40,894 nt of DNA from JAQVXR01 sp050945755 (GCA_050945755.1 JBMNTN010000014.1:1-40894), one strand, 5' to 3'. Shown: positions 7,922-17,110, counted from the stretch's first letter. Numbers and translations are program-made. Notes: generated by a model from the sequence alone, not told the origin.

Positions 7922-9505
7922 ATGAAAATATTAGTGGCTGAGAAAATTTCCCAAAAGGGTATTGATGCATTACTTCAGGAAAAGAATATAACTGTTGATA
8001 TTCATACGGATTACAACAGGGAACAATTGCTTAATGTGATTGAAAACTATGACGCCATTATTGTGCGCAGTGTAACTAAAGTTAATGAGGAGCTTTATGA
8101 AAGGGCGAAAAACTTAAAGGTAGTAGGTCGGGCTGGAAACGGAGTAGATAACATTAACATGGAAGGTGCGACCAAGCGAGGTATCATTGTTGTAAATACC
8201 CCGGAAGCAAACACTGTTTCTGCCGGAGAACATACCATTGGCCTTTTAATTTCTTCCACCCGTAATATTCCCAGGGCGAACAGCCGGTTAAAGGGACGGG
8301 TTTGGGATCGGAATGGTCTGAAAGGAACGGAACTACGCGGAAAAACTTTAGGAATTGTTGGTTTAGGGAGAATAGGTTCGCTGGTAGCCACCCGCATGCA
8401 GTCCTTTGGGATGAAAGTCATTGCCTATGACCCGTACATTACCGACGCTCGGTTCAAAAAATTTGGGGTGGAAAAGAAAGAAAAACTGGATGACTTAGTA
8501 AGAGAAGCAGATTTTATCACCGTGCATACGCCAAAAACAAAAGAAACTATTGGCATGATCGGCAGGGATCAGTTTAAAATTGCCAAAAAAGGGGTTCGGG
8601 TGGTAAACTGTGCCCGGGGCGGGATTATTGATGAAGAGGCCTTGGCCGAGGCTCTGAGAGATGGAATTGTAGCCAGCGCCGGTATTGATGTCCTGGTAAA
8701 TGAACCAAATACCACATCACCTCTTTTGGATTTTGACAATGTGGTGCTTACACCCCACCTGGGAGCTGATACAGTGGAAGCTCAAGACAATGTGGGTAAG
8801 ACGATTGCTCAGGAAGTACTCAGTGCTTTGCGGGGAGAGATGGTGCCTAACGCTGTTAATCTGCCCACATTGGCCAGACAGGAACTGGAAGAGCTAAAAT
8901 CCTATCTGAAATTAGGTGAGATCCTCGGTAAACTTTATTACCAATTAGAAAAAGACCCCATAGAAAAGGTGGAGATTTCTTACAGCGGCGAATTGGCCAA
9001 TATGGAGACATCAACCATTACTTTGGCGGTTTTAAAAGGCTTATTTGAAACCATTTTACAGGAACGGGTTAATTATGTTAATGCCCGGTTGATTGCCCAG
9101 AACAGAGGGGTTGATGTAACGGAGAGCAAGCGAACGGCTGCTGGTAACTATCTAAATTTGATTCAACTAAAAATCTGTTCCAAGAACAAGACATTTACTG
9201 TATCCGGAACGGTACTGGGAAAAGGAGATTTAAGAATTACAGAAGTTAACGGATATGAGTTTGAGGTTTCTCCTTCCGAAAACATGATTGTTGCGGAAAA
9301 TATCGATAAACCCGGGATGATCGGGCAGATTGGCACCATTTTTGGCGTAAGTAAAATTAACATTGCAACCATGCAGGTCAGCCGTAACTGCCATGGTGAT
9401 CGGGCGATGATGTTTTTATCAGTAGACTGTGAGGTGTGCAAAGAGTCATTAAAGTTGATTAGCGGAGTGGAAGGAATATTCAGTGTCCACTTTATCAAAC
9501 TGTAA
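7922..9505 (+). CDS. serA: D-3-phosphoglycerate dehydrogenase
   Basis: A 527-residue enzyme for the first step of phosphorylated serine synthesis: 3-phosphoglycerate plus NAD to 3-phosphohydroxypyruvate. The NAD motif GLGRIG is at 147-152 with D170 to bind the ribose. Catalytic residues are R232 (CARGG), E261 and H279 (TPHLGAD). After about residue 315 come the intervening (ASB-type) domain and a C-terminal ACT domain (from about 455, VAENIDKPGMIGQIG) for allosteric serine binding. This is the long form typical of Firmicutes. The gene is alone between its T-box leader and a terminator; serC and serB are not nearby. Transcription is controlled by the serine T-box and activity probably by serine at the ACT domain. 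Confidence 0.97.
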   Translation: MKILVAEKISQKGIDALLQEKNITVDIHTDYNREQLLNVIENYDAIIVRSVTKVNEELYERAKNLKVVGRAGNGVDNINMEGATKRGIIVVNTPEANTVSAGEHTIGLLISSTRNIPRANSRLKGRVWDRNGLKGTELRGKTLGIVGLGRIGSLVATRMQSFGMKVIAYDPYITDARFKKFGVEKKEKLDDLVREADFITVHTPKTKETIGMIGRDQFKIAKKGVRVVNCARGGIIDEEALAEALRDGIVASAGIDVLVNEPNTTSPLLDFDNVVLTPHLGADTVEAQDNVGKTIAQEVLSALRGEMVPNAVNLPTLARQELEELKSYLKLGEILGKLYYQLEKDPIEKVEISYSGELANMETSTITLAVLKGLFETILQERVNYVNARLIAQNRGVDVTESKRTAAGNYLNLIQLKICSKNKTFTVSGTVLGKGDLRITEVNGYEFEVSPSENMIVAENIDKPGMIGQIGTIFGVSKINIATMQVSRNCHGDRAMMFLSVDCEVCKESLKLISGVEGIFSVHFIKL

Positions 9506-9520
9506 TAAGTAATTTTTGAG

Positions 9521-9551
9521 AGGGCTCTCTGGTTGAGAGCCCTTAATTTTT
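9521..9551 (+). terminator. serA terminator
   Basis: AGGGCTCTC/GAGAGCCCT stem with a TGGTT loop, followed by TAATTTTT. Confidence 0.85.
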
Positions 9552-9552
9552 G

Positions 9553-9666
9553 CAGAAGAATTTTTTCTCAGAATGGGTATTTAAGTTTTTGCGCCCCACG
9601 GCTTTGGTCAAGGAATCGCTTTCAATAACTTAAATACCCAGTACATTGCACTGAATTTTTCTTCTG
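9553..9666. repeat. Long imperfect inverted repeat between serA and the export operon
   Basis: The left arm (9553-9591) and right arm (9623-9666) are complementary at their ends (CAGAAGAA/TTCTTCTG) and inner parts (TGGGTATTTAAGTT/AACTTAAATACCCA), with unpaired sequence between these blocks and a 31-base loop. As RNA it would be a hairpin of about 114 bases; as DNA it has the look of a small MITE-like palindrome. No coding frame inside. Confidence 0.6.
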
Positions 9667-9743
9667 GAATAAGCAATTATTTGATATACTAAAAAAAACC
9701 GAGCAGGAGCAGAAAAGTACTTTATACGGTAAGGGGGGATATC

Positions 9744-10451
9744 ATGGAAAAGGTTCTGATCGAGCTGAACCGGGTGACGAAAACTTACCAAATGGGTGAA
9801 GTGACGGTTGAGGCTTTAAAAGAGACCAGTTTAAAAATCTATGAGGGGGAACTCTTGGTAATTCTTGGCCCAAGTGGATCAGGAAAAAGCACCTTGTTAA
9901 ATCTGCTTGGTGGAATGGACCGACCTACTTCCGGAAAAGTGTTTTTTGCCGAGGAGGAGATCAGCGCGGCCCCGGAATCCCGCCTGACCCGGTATCGACG
10001 CAATGAACTGGGTTTCGTTTTTCAGTTTTATAATTTGATTGCTGACCTCACTGCTTGGGAAAATGTGGAACTGGCGGCAAACCTGGTAGAAAACCCCTTA
10101 CCTATTGAAGAAGTTTTAAAAGATGTAGGACTGGATTCCCGCCAGGACCACTTTCCCTCCCAAATGAGCGGCGGTGAGCAGCAGAGGGTTTCCATTGCCC
10201 GGGCCGCGGTTAAGAAGCCTCGTTTACTTCTTTGTGATGAACCGACCGGAGCCCTTGATTTTCAAACAGGAAAGCTGATTTTAAGCCTGCTCTTAAAGAT
10301 TAACCAAGAACGGGGAAGTACGGTAGTAATCGTCACTCATAATACTGCCATTGGTGCCATGGCCCGGCGGGTTATTCGGATGAGCAGCGGGCGGATTGCC
10401 GAAATATCCGAAAATCCTCATCCCCTTTCGCCGGAAAGGATTGACTGGTAA
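9744..10451 (+). CDS. ABC transporter ATP-binding protein (LolD/MacB-type)
   Basis: A 235-residue ATPase. Walker A is GPSGSGKST (42-50), the Q-loop Q94, the signature MSGGEQQR (141-148), Walker B with DEPTG (165-169) and the switch histidine in VVIVTH. It belongs to the MacB/LolD subfamily, which works with FtsX-type permeases by mechanotransmission and not as a classical channel. The SD AGGGGGG precedes ATG 9744. Its stop shares the TAATG overlap with the permease start, so the two are coupled. Together with the permease and the adaptor it forms a tripartite-style exporter in a Gram-positive-type cell. The substrate is not evident. Confidence 0.9.
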   Translation: MEKVLIELNRVTKTYQMGEVTVEALKETSLKIYEGELLVILGPSGSGKSTLLNLLGGMDRPTSGKVFFAEEEISAAPESRLTRYRRNELGFVFQFYNLIADLTAWENVELAANLVENPLPIEEVLKDVGLDSRQDHFPSQMSGGEQQRVSIARAAVKKPRLLLCDEPTGALDFQTGKLILSLLLKINQERGSTVVIVTHNTAIGAMARRVIRMSSGRIAEISENPHPLSPERIDW

Positions 10452-12829
10452 TGAGCATTCTGGCACGGAAATTACTCCGGACAATTAAGAATACCAAAGG
10501 CCAATTTTTCGCGGTGGTTTCCGTGGTGACGTTGGGGATTACCGTTTTTATTGGCATGACTACCGCTTATTATAATCTGGACCGGTCCAAAGAAACATTT
10601 TATCAGCAAAATAATTTTGCCGATTACTATTTCCAGGTGATCAGAGCGCCGGAACAGGTAACTCGGCAAATTCAGCAAATTCCCGGTGTGATTAAAGCCA
10701 CCGGTCGGATTCAAAAAGACGTCCCTCTTTTGAAAGATAATGACGAAAGAGCTACTGCCCGCTTAATTAGCTATCCCCTCCCTATGGAGCGGGAGGTAAA
10801 TCGCCTGCATCTTTTAGAAGGGCGGATGTTCGAAAAAAACCCGGGCCAAGGCCGGGTGGAAGTATTAGTAGATCCCCAATTCTATCAGGTTAACCGTCTA
10901 AACTTTAGCGATGAAATATATATAGGAGCAGAGGGCAAGCGGGTGCCGTTAACGGTGGTGGGAAAGGCCACCAGTCCTGAGTTTGTTTATCCCATTAAAG
11001 ATGCTGCTACTCTGTTGCCTGATCCGGAGAATTTTGTCATTGTGATGATTCCCCTTAATCAGATGCAGCAGGTGTTTAATCAAAGCGGAGAGATTAATCA
11101 AGTAGTAATTACCCTTAGTCCTGGAGCAGACGAAGATACGGTAAAAAAACAGGTAGAAACCATTCTCGAACCTTATGGCAACTTGGCCTCCTTCCCACAA
11201 GAGCAGCAGTTAAGCCATTCTGTCCTCCAAATGGAGCTGGATGGGTTAAAGACCATGTCTCAATTTCTCCCTGCCCTCTTTTTAGCGATTGCCGCATCGA
11301 TTCAGTTTATTATGCTGGGGCGGATTGTTAAGTCCCAACGTCTGCAGATTGGGATTATGAAAGCCGTTGGTTACGGCAGTTACCAGATTTTGTTTCATTA
11401 TACCGGTTACGCTGTAACTGTGGGAATTATTGGTGCTGTTCTCGGTACAATCCTGGGTATTCTTCTTGCCACCGTGGCATCTTCGGCTTATGCCCTCTAT
11501 TTCAATCTGCCGGAAACAATCGGCGGAGTAAATATTGAAGCAGTTGGCTATGGTTTTCTCCTTAGCTTAGGTGTTAGCGTATTGGCCGGGTTGATCGCCT
11601 GCCGGGGAGTTTTAGCGATTCACCCGGCAGAATCCATGCGGCCGGAGCCTCCCAAGGGTTCCGGAAAAGTTATTTTGGAACGTTGGAGTTGGTTGTGGAA
11701 AAGGTTGGATCCTACCTGGAAAATGAGCCTGCGCACGATTGGACGAAATAAAATGCGCTTTGGCGTTGTCTTGCTCGGTATTATATTTGCCGTAGGGCTT
11801 TTGGTAGTATCCTTTTTTATGAATGATTCCATTGATTATATGCTAACCAAACATTACCAGGAAGAACAACGCTATAATTACATGATCCGCTTCACCGCTC
11901 CGGTATCGGAATATGAACTCTTAAACATCTCCCGTCTGGATGGGGTAATAAAAACTGAACCGGTCTTTGAGCTGCCGGTGCGCATTCATTTTCAAGGTCG
12001 AGATGAGGAAGACTTAATCGTGGGTCTCCCTCAAAATGTCACTCTGCGCCATTTGACAGGTCACCAGGGAGAAAATATCTCCCTTCCCGCGGAAGGTGTT
12101 CTCATTGGAGAAAACATTGCCGGTAAGCTGGGCATAGAAGTTGGTGATATCATCCGGGTGGAAACCCTTTTGGGACTGGGTCCCACCCATTGGGTAGACG
12201 TGAAGGTGGCGGGGATTAACCGGCAGTTGATTGGCGGTGGTTCTTTTATGGAGATCACCCAGGTAAACCGCTTGCTCCGGGAACACCTTTTGGCCTCTGG
12301 TGCGATGCTGAAGATTGACCCGGGGAAAAGAGGGGAGATTGAAAAGGCATTAAATGAAATGACCGCTATATCATCTGTGTTAAGCCGGGAGAAGGAACTG
12401 GAGAACTTTGTAAAAAACTTGGATTCCATGGTTTATTTTGTTGGGATAATGGTTTTCTTTGCCGTAACCCTTGGCTTTGCCATCGTCTATAATTCTGCGG
12501 TCATTAGTTTCGGAGAAAGAAAAAGAGAATTAGCTTCCCTCCGGGTAGTAGGTTTTTCTTTAAAGGAGGTCTCGGCGCTTCTCTGGAAAGAATATTTCCT
12601 CCAAGGAGTGCTGGGAATTCTTTTTGGCCTGCCTTTTGGTTATTTGATGGCGCTAAGTTTAATAAAGGCACTGAGTACCGATCTCTATACTTTACCGCTG
12701 GTTATTTACCCGGCAACGTATGCTTTTTCCGCCTTGGGCGGAGCAATATTTATTGCCGGTGCGCTCATTTTCACCGTGCGGGGGGTAAGAGATTTAGATT
12801 TAGTAGATGTTTTAAAGGACCGTGATTAA
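10451..12829 (+). CDS. FtsX-type ABC transporter permease with two FtsX domains
   Basis: A 792-residue membrane protein. An N-terminal helix (about 15-40) is followed by an extracytoplasmic domain (about 45-265), a three-helix FtsX block (about 270-400), a further helix (about 435-460), a second extracytoplasmic domain (about 465-660), and a last FtsX block (about 665-790). This is the duplicated arrangement of large FtsX/LolE-like permeases. The basic segment between the halves (WKRLDPTWKMSLRTIGRNKMR) is the usual cytoplasmic coupling region. It is co-translated with the ATPase (TAATG) and followed by a membrane fusion protein. It probably exports a lipid, peptide or antibiotic; no substrate is indicated. 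Confidence 0.88.
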   Translation: MSILARKLLRTIKNTKGQFFAVVSVVTLGITVFIGMTTAYYNLDRSKETFYQQNNFADYYFQVIRAPEQVTRQIQQIPGVIKATGRIQKDVPLLKDNDERATARLISYPLPMEREVNRLHLLEGRMFEKNPGQGRVEVLVDPQFYQVNRLNFSDEIYIGAEGKRVPLTVVGKATSPEFVYPIKDAATLLPDPENFVIVMIPLNQMQQVFNQSGEINQVVITLSPGADEDTVKKQVETILEPYGNLASFPQEQQLSHSVLQMELDGLKTMSQFLPALFLAIAASIQFIMLGRIVKSQRLQIGIMKAVGYGSYQILFHYTGYAVTVGIIGAVLGTILGILLATVASSAYALYFNLPETIGGVNIEAVGYGFLLSLGVSVLAGLIACRGVLAIHPAESMRPEPPKGSGKVILERWSWLWKRLDPTWKMSLRTIGRNKMRFGVVLLGIIFAVGLLVVSFFMNDSIDYMLTKHYQEEQRYNYMIRFTAPVSEYELLNISRLDGVIKTEPVFELPVRIHFQGRDEEDLIVGLPQNVTLRHLTGHQGENISLPAEGVLIGENIAGKLGIEVGDIIRVETLLGLGPTHWVDVKVAGINRQLIGGGSFMEITQVNRLLREHLLASGAMLKIDPGKRGEIEKALNEMTAISSVLSREKELENFVKNLDSMVYFVGIMVFFAVTLGFAIVYNSAVISFGERKRELASLRVVGFSLKEVSALLWKEYFLQGVLGILFGLPFGYLMALSLIKALSTDLYTLPLVIYPATYAFSALGGAIFIAGALIFTVRGVRDLDLVDVLKDRD

Positions 12830-12910
12830 CAGCGAAGTATCCTAGGAAACGCATGCCGAAGTGCTTTTATGCGCATGCTGATGAAATCAGGTGAGATTGG
12901 GGAGGGCTTT

Positions 12911-14074
12911 ATGAAGAAGAGAAAAAAATTAATTTTCGGCGCAGCAGGGATTGTTATTTTGGCAGTTGCAGGTATTGTACTCATGTCAGGCGGGACTGAG
13001 GTTGAGACAAGCCAAGTCACACGGGGAGAGATCAACCGGATGGTAGTGGACAGCGGTGTTGTCCAGCCTGTGCAAAGTTGGGATCTTTATGCTGAGCAAA
13101 ACGCCCGAGTAGATACGATCTCTTTGGAAATAGGAGCACAAGTACAAAAAGGCCAATTAATTATGTCTTTGGAAAACAAAGATTTGGCAGTGCAGATTGC
13201 TGATGCCCAAGCCCGATTGGCCCAATCCGAATTGCAAGCTGCCGGTGCCCAATCAAGCCTAGAGAAGTTAGAACTGGCCTTGAAACAAGCGAGAGAAGAT
13301 CTGAACCGGGCGGAAAAGCTGGTGGAAGAAGGGGTAATTACCGAGGCGGAATTAGAAACAGCTCAACTTAGTGTTAAATCATATGAGAAAGATTTGAGCC
13401 AACAGAAGGCTCTCTTAGAGAGTGCCCGGGCCGGTGCCGCAGGCCTCAGAGAAACACTGACCCAGCTTTCCGATAAAAGGGAGGTTCTTACCGTAAAAAG
13501 TCCGGCGGACGGTATCATTTTAAAACTGCCGATAAAACAGGGAGAGTTGGTCATGCCAGGGAGCCTTTTGGTGTCGATCTCTTTGCCCGGCCAACTGGAA
13601 GTAAAAGCAGATATTTTAAGTGATGATTTGGGGGAAATCGAGCTGGGGCAAAAGGTTCGCATTACAGCCCCGGTTTTGGGAAATGAAGTTCTTTCTGGAA
13701 CGGTGCAAAAAATTTATCCCCAGGCGGAAGAGAAACAATCTGCCCTGGGCGTTACTCAGCGCCGCGTTCCTGTAATAATTTCTCTGGATAAACCGGCGAA
13801 TTTGAAACCGGGCTATGAAGTACAGGTGGCTATTGAAACTGTCAATCTTTCCGAGGTATTGGTGCTCCCGCGGGAGTCTCTTCGCACAGTAGACCATGAT
13901 CAAAAAGAAGTGATGGTGGTGGTGGACGGAAAAATTGAACACCGCCTGGTGCAAACGGGAGCGAGCGATGGGGAGCGGGTGGAGATTCTTGACGGGTTGA
14001 AGGAAGGGGAAATTGTGGTAAAAGATGCCGGCCTTGACCTAAAAGAAAAACAAAAAGTAAAAATCATGCCCTGA
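12911..14074 (+). CDS. Membrane fusion protein / efflux adaptor (HlyD/MacA family)
   Basis: A 387-residue protein with an N-terminal basic segment and membrane anchor (MKKRKKLIFGAAGIVILAVA). A split lipoyl/biotinyl-like domain (around 45-85 and 195-225) is interrupted by a long alanine-, glutamate- and glutamine-rich coiled-coil hairpin (about 85-190), followed by beta-barrel and C-terminal membrane-proximal domains ending LKEKQKVKIMP. It would stand outside the membrane and cooperate with the ATPase and permease encoded upstream. The start at ATG 12911 is chosen because GGGGAGGG lies just before it; an in-frame ATG at 12869 lacks an SD and would add 14 residues. No outer-membrane partner is expected in a Firmicute. 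Confidence 0.88.
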   Translation: MKKRKKLIFGAAGIVILAVAGIVLMSGGTEVETSQVTRGEINRMVVDSGVVQPVQSWDLYAEQNARVDTISLEIGAQVQKGQLIMSLENKDLAVQIADAQARLAQSELQAAGAQSSLEKLELALKQAREDLNRAEKLVEEGVITEAELETAQLSVKSYEKDLSQQKALLESARAGAAGLRETLTQLSDKREVLTVKSPADGIILKLPIKQGELVMPGSLLVSISLPGQLEVKADILSDDLGEIELGQKVRITAPVLGNEVLSGTVQKIYPQAEEKQSALGVTQRRVPVIISLDKPANLKPGYEVQVAIETVNLSEVLVLPRESLRTVDHDQKEVMVVVDGKIEHRLVQTGASDGERVEILDGLKEGEIVVKDAGLDLKEKQKVKIMP

Positions 14075-14100
14075 TTTTATCTGCTGGAATAAGATTAGCG

Positions 14101-14140
14101 TCCCTCCGAGAAACTACTAAAGAAAGATTTTCGGGAGGGA
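14101..14140 (+). promoter_or_regulatory. SD-sequestering hairpin before the stress-type gene
   Basis: TCCCTCCGA (14101-14109) pairs with TCGGGAGGGA (14131-14140) with one bulged G, and G110-A112 extend the stem by three more pairs. The 3' arm is the SD (GGGAGGG) of the TTG start at 14146. The ribosome site is thus hidden when folded, as in RNA thermometers or ligand- or ribosome-opened switches. No T run follows, so it is not a terminator. Confidence 0.55.
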
Positions 14141-14145
14141 TACTA

Positions 14146-14589
14146 TTGAAAATCACCGGATTTTTTACGGATTTTAAAAATGCTTGGGATACGGCAGAAG
14201 AATTGCGTAATGCCGGCTATCCTGATGCTGTGGCGGACTTGAACGATCATTTTAACGGGATAGATACGGAAACGAATCAACCTGGGACGGAAGCATCAAG
14301 TAACAGTCTGGCAGATTTGGTTTTAAAATCAGGGAACCATGTGACCGGACAGGCGAAGGGACCGTTGGCAGCTGCCAGCCCGATGGTCAGTGGGATGGGG
14401 AATCTTTCGGAAATTGATGCTGTCCGTTATCAAGTTATCGTTAATGCAGATGAGAGTAAAGTCGATGAAGTAAAAAATATCATCAAAAGCAAAGGCGGGG
14501 AATTTAAAAATCCGCATGTTGGCACTCCTGAAGGCTTGGAAAATGTCGGACTGGAAGAAGTGATAATGTCCAATATCGAAAATATTTGA
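14146..14589 (+). CDS. Small acidic stress-type protein (YflT-like N-terminal pattern)
   Basis: A 147-residue soluble acidic protein. The N-terminus (MKITGFFTDFKNAWDTAEELRNAGY) has the 'FxxxxxAxxAxxxLxxAGY' pattern of general-stress domains such as YflT. A low-complexity Ser/Gly/Ala middle (60-90) includes a hydrophobic ASPMVSGMGN turn, and a second alpha/beta unit (about 98-125, YQVIVNADESKVDEVKNIIKSKGG) resembles the 'v.v..d......ea..il...ga' end of such proteins. The function is not known. The start is TTG at 14146 with the very strong SD GGGAGGG, which is paired in an upstream hairpin, so expression is probably controlled at translation. It is monocistronic. Confidence 0.6.
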   Translation: MKITGFFTDFKNAWDTAEELRNAGYPDAVADLNDHFNGIDTETNQPGTEASSNSLADLVLKSGNHVTGQAKGPLAAASPMVSGMGNLSEIDAVRYQVIVNADESKVDEVKNIIKSKGGEFKNPHVGTPEGLENVGLEEVIMSNIENI

Positions 14590-14685
14590 TCTATTCCACA
14601 TTAATTACTTCAGATTAAATAATAGTTCCTTTGCTTGAACAGAGTATAATTCGAGCGGACTGTTGAACAATACTATTTACATGTG

Positions 14686-14727
14686 AATAAGTTGATAGTT
14701 GGTGTCAGGCACCACTATCAACTTATT
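14686..14727. repeat. Strong palindromic hairpin
   Basis: An 18-bp stem with one bulged T: AATAAGTTGATAGT.GGTG pairs with its complement around TCAGG. The core GGTGTCAGGCACC is a motif seen repeatedly in bacterial intergenic palindromes. Without a T run it may act as a bidirectional transcription or decay barrier. The near-palindrome TATTTACATGTGAATA lies just left of it. Confidence 0.6.
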
Positions 14728-14751
14728 ATCTATATGGGCTAGAAATTCTGG

Positions 14752-14798
14752 CGCGCCTGCGTCAGAGACTTGGTGCAAGCTAAGCTTTCTATAGTTGA
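14752..14798. repeat. Copy of the dispersed palindromic repeat
   Basis: It shares GCCTGCGTCARAGACTTGG (R is G here, A in the copy at 38294) and the following AAGC..TA...AGTTG end with the copy at 38294-38355. Intergenic, upstream of tex. Confidence 0.6.
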
Positions 14799-14853
14799 TT
14801 ATCCATTCCAGAAAAAGTATAGTATTAAAGTGATGGATAAGGAGGTTTAGATT

Positions 14854-17016
14854 ATGGGAGTTGATATTTTCCGTGTTGTTACCGGGGAAACGGGAATTCC
14901 TCTGGAAAAAGTAAAAAACACGATGCAACTTTTAGACGCAGGAAACACGGTACCATTTATTGCCCGTTACCGCAAAGAGGTAACCGGTGAACTGGATGAG
15001 AATCAGATTAGATTAATTGAAGAAAGAGTAAGATTTCACCGGGGCTTAGAAGAACGCAAAGGGGAAATCATCAGACTAATAGATGAGCAGGGCAAACTCA
15101 CCGGGGAATTAAAAGAAAAGATTATGCAGGCAGTTACACCGACGGAGTTGGAAGACCTATATCTTCCTTACCGGCCAAAGAGAAGAACCAGAGCCGGTAT
15201 TGCCCGGGGTCATGGACTGGAACCACTGGCCCTTTATCTCTTGTCCTTTCCCCGAGAGGGGATACCGGAAGAAGAAGCCGGTAAATACATAGGGGACGGA
15301 GTACCTGACGAAGCGGCGGCACTTCACGGCGCGATGGACATTGTTGCGGAAATGGCTGCGGAAGATGCCGAGACACGTAAATGGGTGCGCGAATTTACCT
15401 GGCGGCAGGGAACCCTGACGGCAAAGGCAAAGGACCCGGAGAAGGACACTGTCTACCGGATCTATTATGATAATTACCGAGAACCGATAAGGAAAATTGT
15501 TCCACACCGGGTTTTGGCGATAAATCGGGGAGAGCGGGAGGAGTTTTTGCGGGTAAGTGTAGAAGTAAATGAAGAGCCTATCCTGAATTGGCTAAACAAA
15601 CGATATGTCAAAGAGGGCATCACCGCAGATTATGTTCGGGAAGCTGTAGCAGATGCCTACCACAGGCTGATTGCCCCGGCCATCGAAAGGGAAATCCGGC
15701 ATCAATTAAAAGAAGAAGCGGAAAACCATGCGGTCACTATTTTTGCCCGGAACCTGCGCAGCCTACTCCTACAGCCCCCTGTCAAAGGAAAGACGGTGCT
15801 GGGGGTTGACCCTGCCTACCGGACCGGCTGTAAGTGGGCAGTAATGGATGCTACCGGGAAATTGGAGGAGGTAGGTGTTGTTTACCCCACACCTCCTCAT
15901 AATAAAATAGAGGAAGCGGAACAAGTATTTGCCCGGGTTGTGGAACAATATAAGGTTGAGGCGATTGTAATTGGAAACGGGACGGCCTCCCGGGAAACAG
16001 AACAGTTTATTGCCCAATTTATCAAAAAAATGGGCCGGCCTGATTTATCCTATACCATTGTGAGCGAAGCAGGTGCCAGTGTCTACTCGGCCTCCAAACT
16101 GGCTGCCCAGGAGTTCCCCGGGTTGGATGTAGCAGAAAGAAGTGCGGTTTCTATCGGAAGACGCATTCAGGACCCGCTGGCGGAACTGGTAAAAATACCT
16201 CCCCAGGCTGCCGGAGTAGGCCAATATCAACATGACATCCCGGAAAAACGCCTGGCGGAAAACCTAGCCCAAGTTGTGGAGTCAGTAGTTAATTTTGTGG
16301 GAGTGGATTTGAATACCGCATCTGCCCCGCTTCTGGGCTATGTGGCGGGCATCAATGCCACCGTCGCCGGCAATATTATTCGTTATCGGGAAGAAAAAGG
16401 AGTATTTAAAAGCCGGCAGGAACTGAAAAAGGTATCTAAGCTTGGGCCGAAGACTTTTGAGCAGTGCGCCGGTTTCTTAAGAATTTCCGACGGGGAAAAC
16501 AGATTTGATGCCACCGCGATTCATCCTGAATCATATCAAACTGCCCAACGGTTGTTAGCTAATTTGGGGTTAGAATTAAATGAAATTGGCTCTGGAAAAT
16601 TTCAGGAACGATTAAGAGCGCTTAAAGGAAACCCAGGTCAAATTAAAGCATTAGCGGATAAATTGGCCACAGGCGTTCCTACTATGACCGATATAGTCGA
16701 CAGCCTACTTCGGCCGGGGCGTGACCCAAGGGAAGAACTGCCCCCGCCGGTTTTTCGTACAGATGTACTAAAGCTGGAAGATTTAAAGCCGGGCATGGTG
16801 CTGAAAGGCCGGGTGCACAACGTCACCGATTTTGGTGCTTTTGTCGATATTGGTGTTAAACAGGACGGCTTGGTGCACATTTCCGAGTTGGCGGAAAAAT
16901 ACGTGCGCCATCCCTTGGATGTGGTCTCTATTGGGGATGTGGTTACAGTGCTGGTCCTGTCGGTTGATACAGAAAGAGGGCGTATTTCTCTTTCGATGAA
17001 AAGAGGTCAGTCTTAA
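14854..17016 (+). CDS. tex: Tex-family S1 RNA-binding protein
   Basis: A 720-residue cytoplasmic nucleic-acid-binding protein, the usual length for Tex. In order: the N-terminal helical HTH-like region, a YqgF/RNase H-like domain (about 320-420, starting VLGVDPAYRTGCKWAV), helix-hairpin-helix motifs (about 495-560, LNTASAPLLGYVAGINATVAGNI), and a C-terminal S1 domain (about 645-715, GMVLKGRVHNVTDFGAFVDIGVKQDGLVHISEL). Tex is linked to transcription fidelity, RNA handling and gene expression under stress; its biochemical role is not fully settled. The SD AAGGAGG precedes ATG 14854. It is flanked by a repeat-rich intergenic region and a weak terminator, so it is probably monocistronic. Confidence 0.95.
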   Translation: MGVDIFRVVTGETGIPLEKVKNTMQLLDAGNTVPFIARYRKEVTGELDENQIRLIEERVRFHRGLEERKGEIIRLIDEQGKLTGELKEKIMQAVTPTELEDLYLPYRPKRRTRAGIARGHGLEPLALYLLSFPREGIPEEEAGKYIGDGVPDEAAALHGAMDIVAEMAAEDAETRKWVREFTWRQGTLTAKAKDPEKDTVYRIYYDNYREPIRKIVPHRVLAINRGEREEFLRVSVEVNEEPILNWLNKRYVKEGITADYVREAVADAYHRLIAPAIEREIRHQLKEEAENHAVTIFARNLRSLLLQPPVKGKTVLGVDPAYRTGCKWAVMDATGKLEEVGVVYPTPPHNKIEEAEQVFARVVEQYKVEAIVIGNGTASRETEQFIAQFIKKMGRPDLSYTIVSEAGASVYSASKLAAQEFPGLDVAERSAVSIGRRIQDPLAELVKIPPQAAGVGQYQHDIPEKRLAENLAQVVESVVNFVGVDLNTASAPLLGYVAGINATVAGNIIRYREEKGVFKSRQELKKVSKLGPKTFEQCAGFLRISDGENRFDATAIHPESYQTAQRLLANLGLELNEIGSGKFQERLRALKGNPGQIKALADKLATGVPTMTDIVDSLLRPGRDPREELPPPVFRTDVLKLEDLKPGMVLKGRVHNVTDFGAFVDIGVKQDGLVHISELAEKYVRHPLDVVSIGDVVTVLVLSVDTERGRISLSMKRGQS

Positions 17017-17021
17017 AAATG

Positions 17022-17050
17022 AAAAAGTCCTGTTATAAGGGAACTTTTTT
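17022..17050 (+). terminator. Weak terminator after tex
   Basis: AAAGTCC pairs imperfectly with GGGAACTTT and is followed by a T run. Confidence 0.45.
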
Positions 17051-17110
17051 GCTATTAATATCGTCTGGAATAGATAATCGAAATTATAAATACAGCAAGG
17101 GAGAGTCAAA

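Noticed and set aside
8095..8421. Minus-strand frame of 108 codons within serA
   Set aside because: It mirrors the conserved NAD-binding part of serA, has no SD or context, and reflects codon composition of the real gene. The same holds for other long antisense frames, such as those in sdhA, copA and the calcium ATPase gene.
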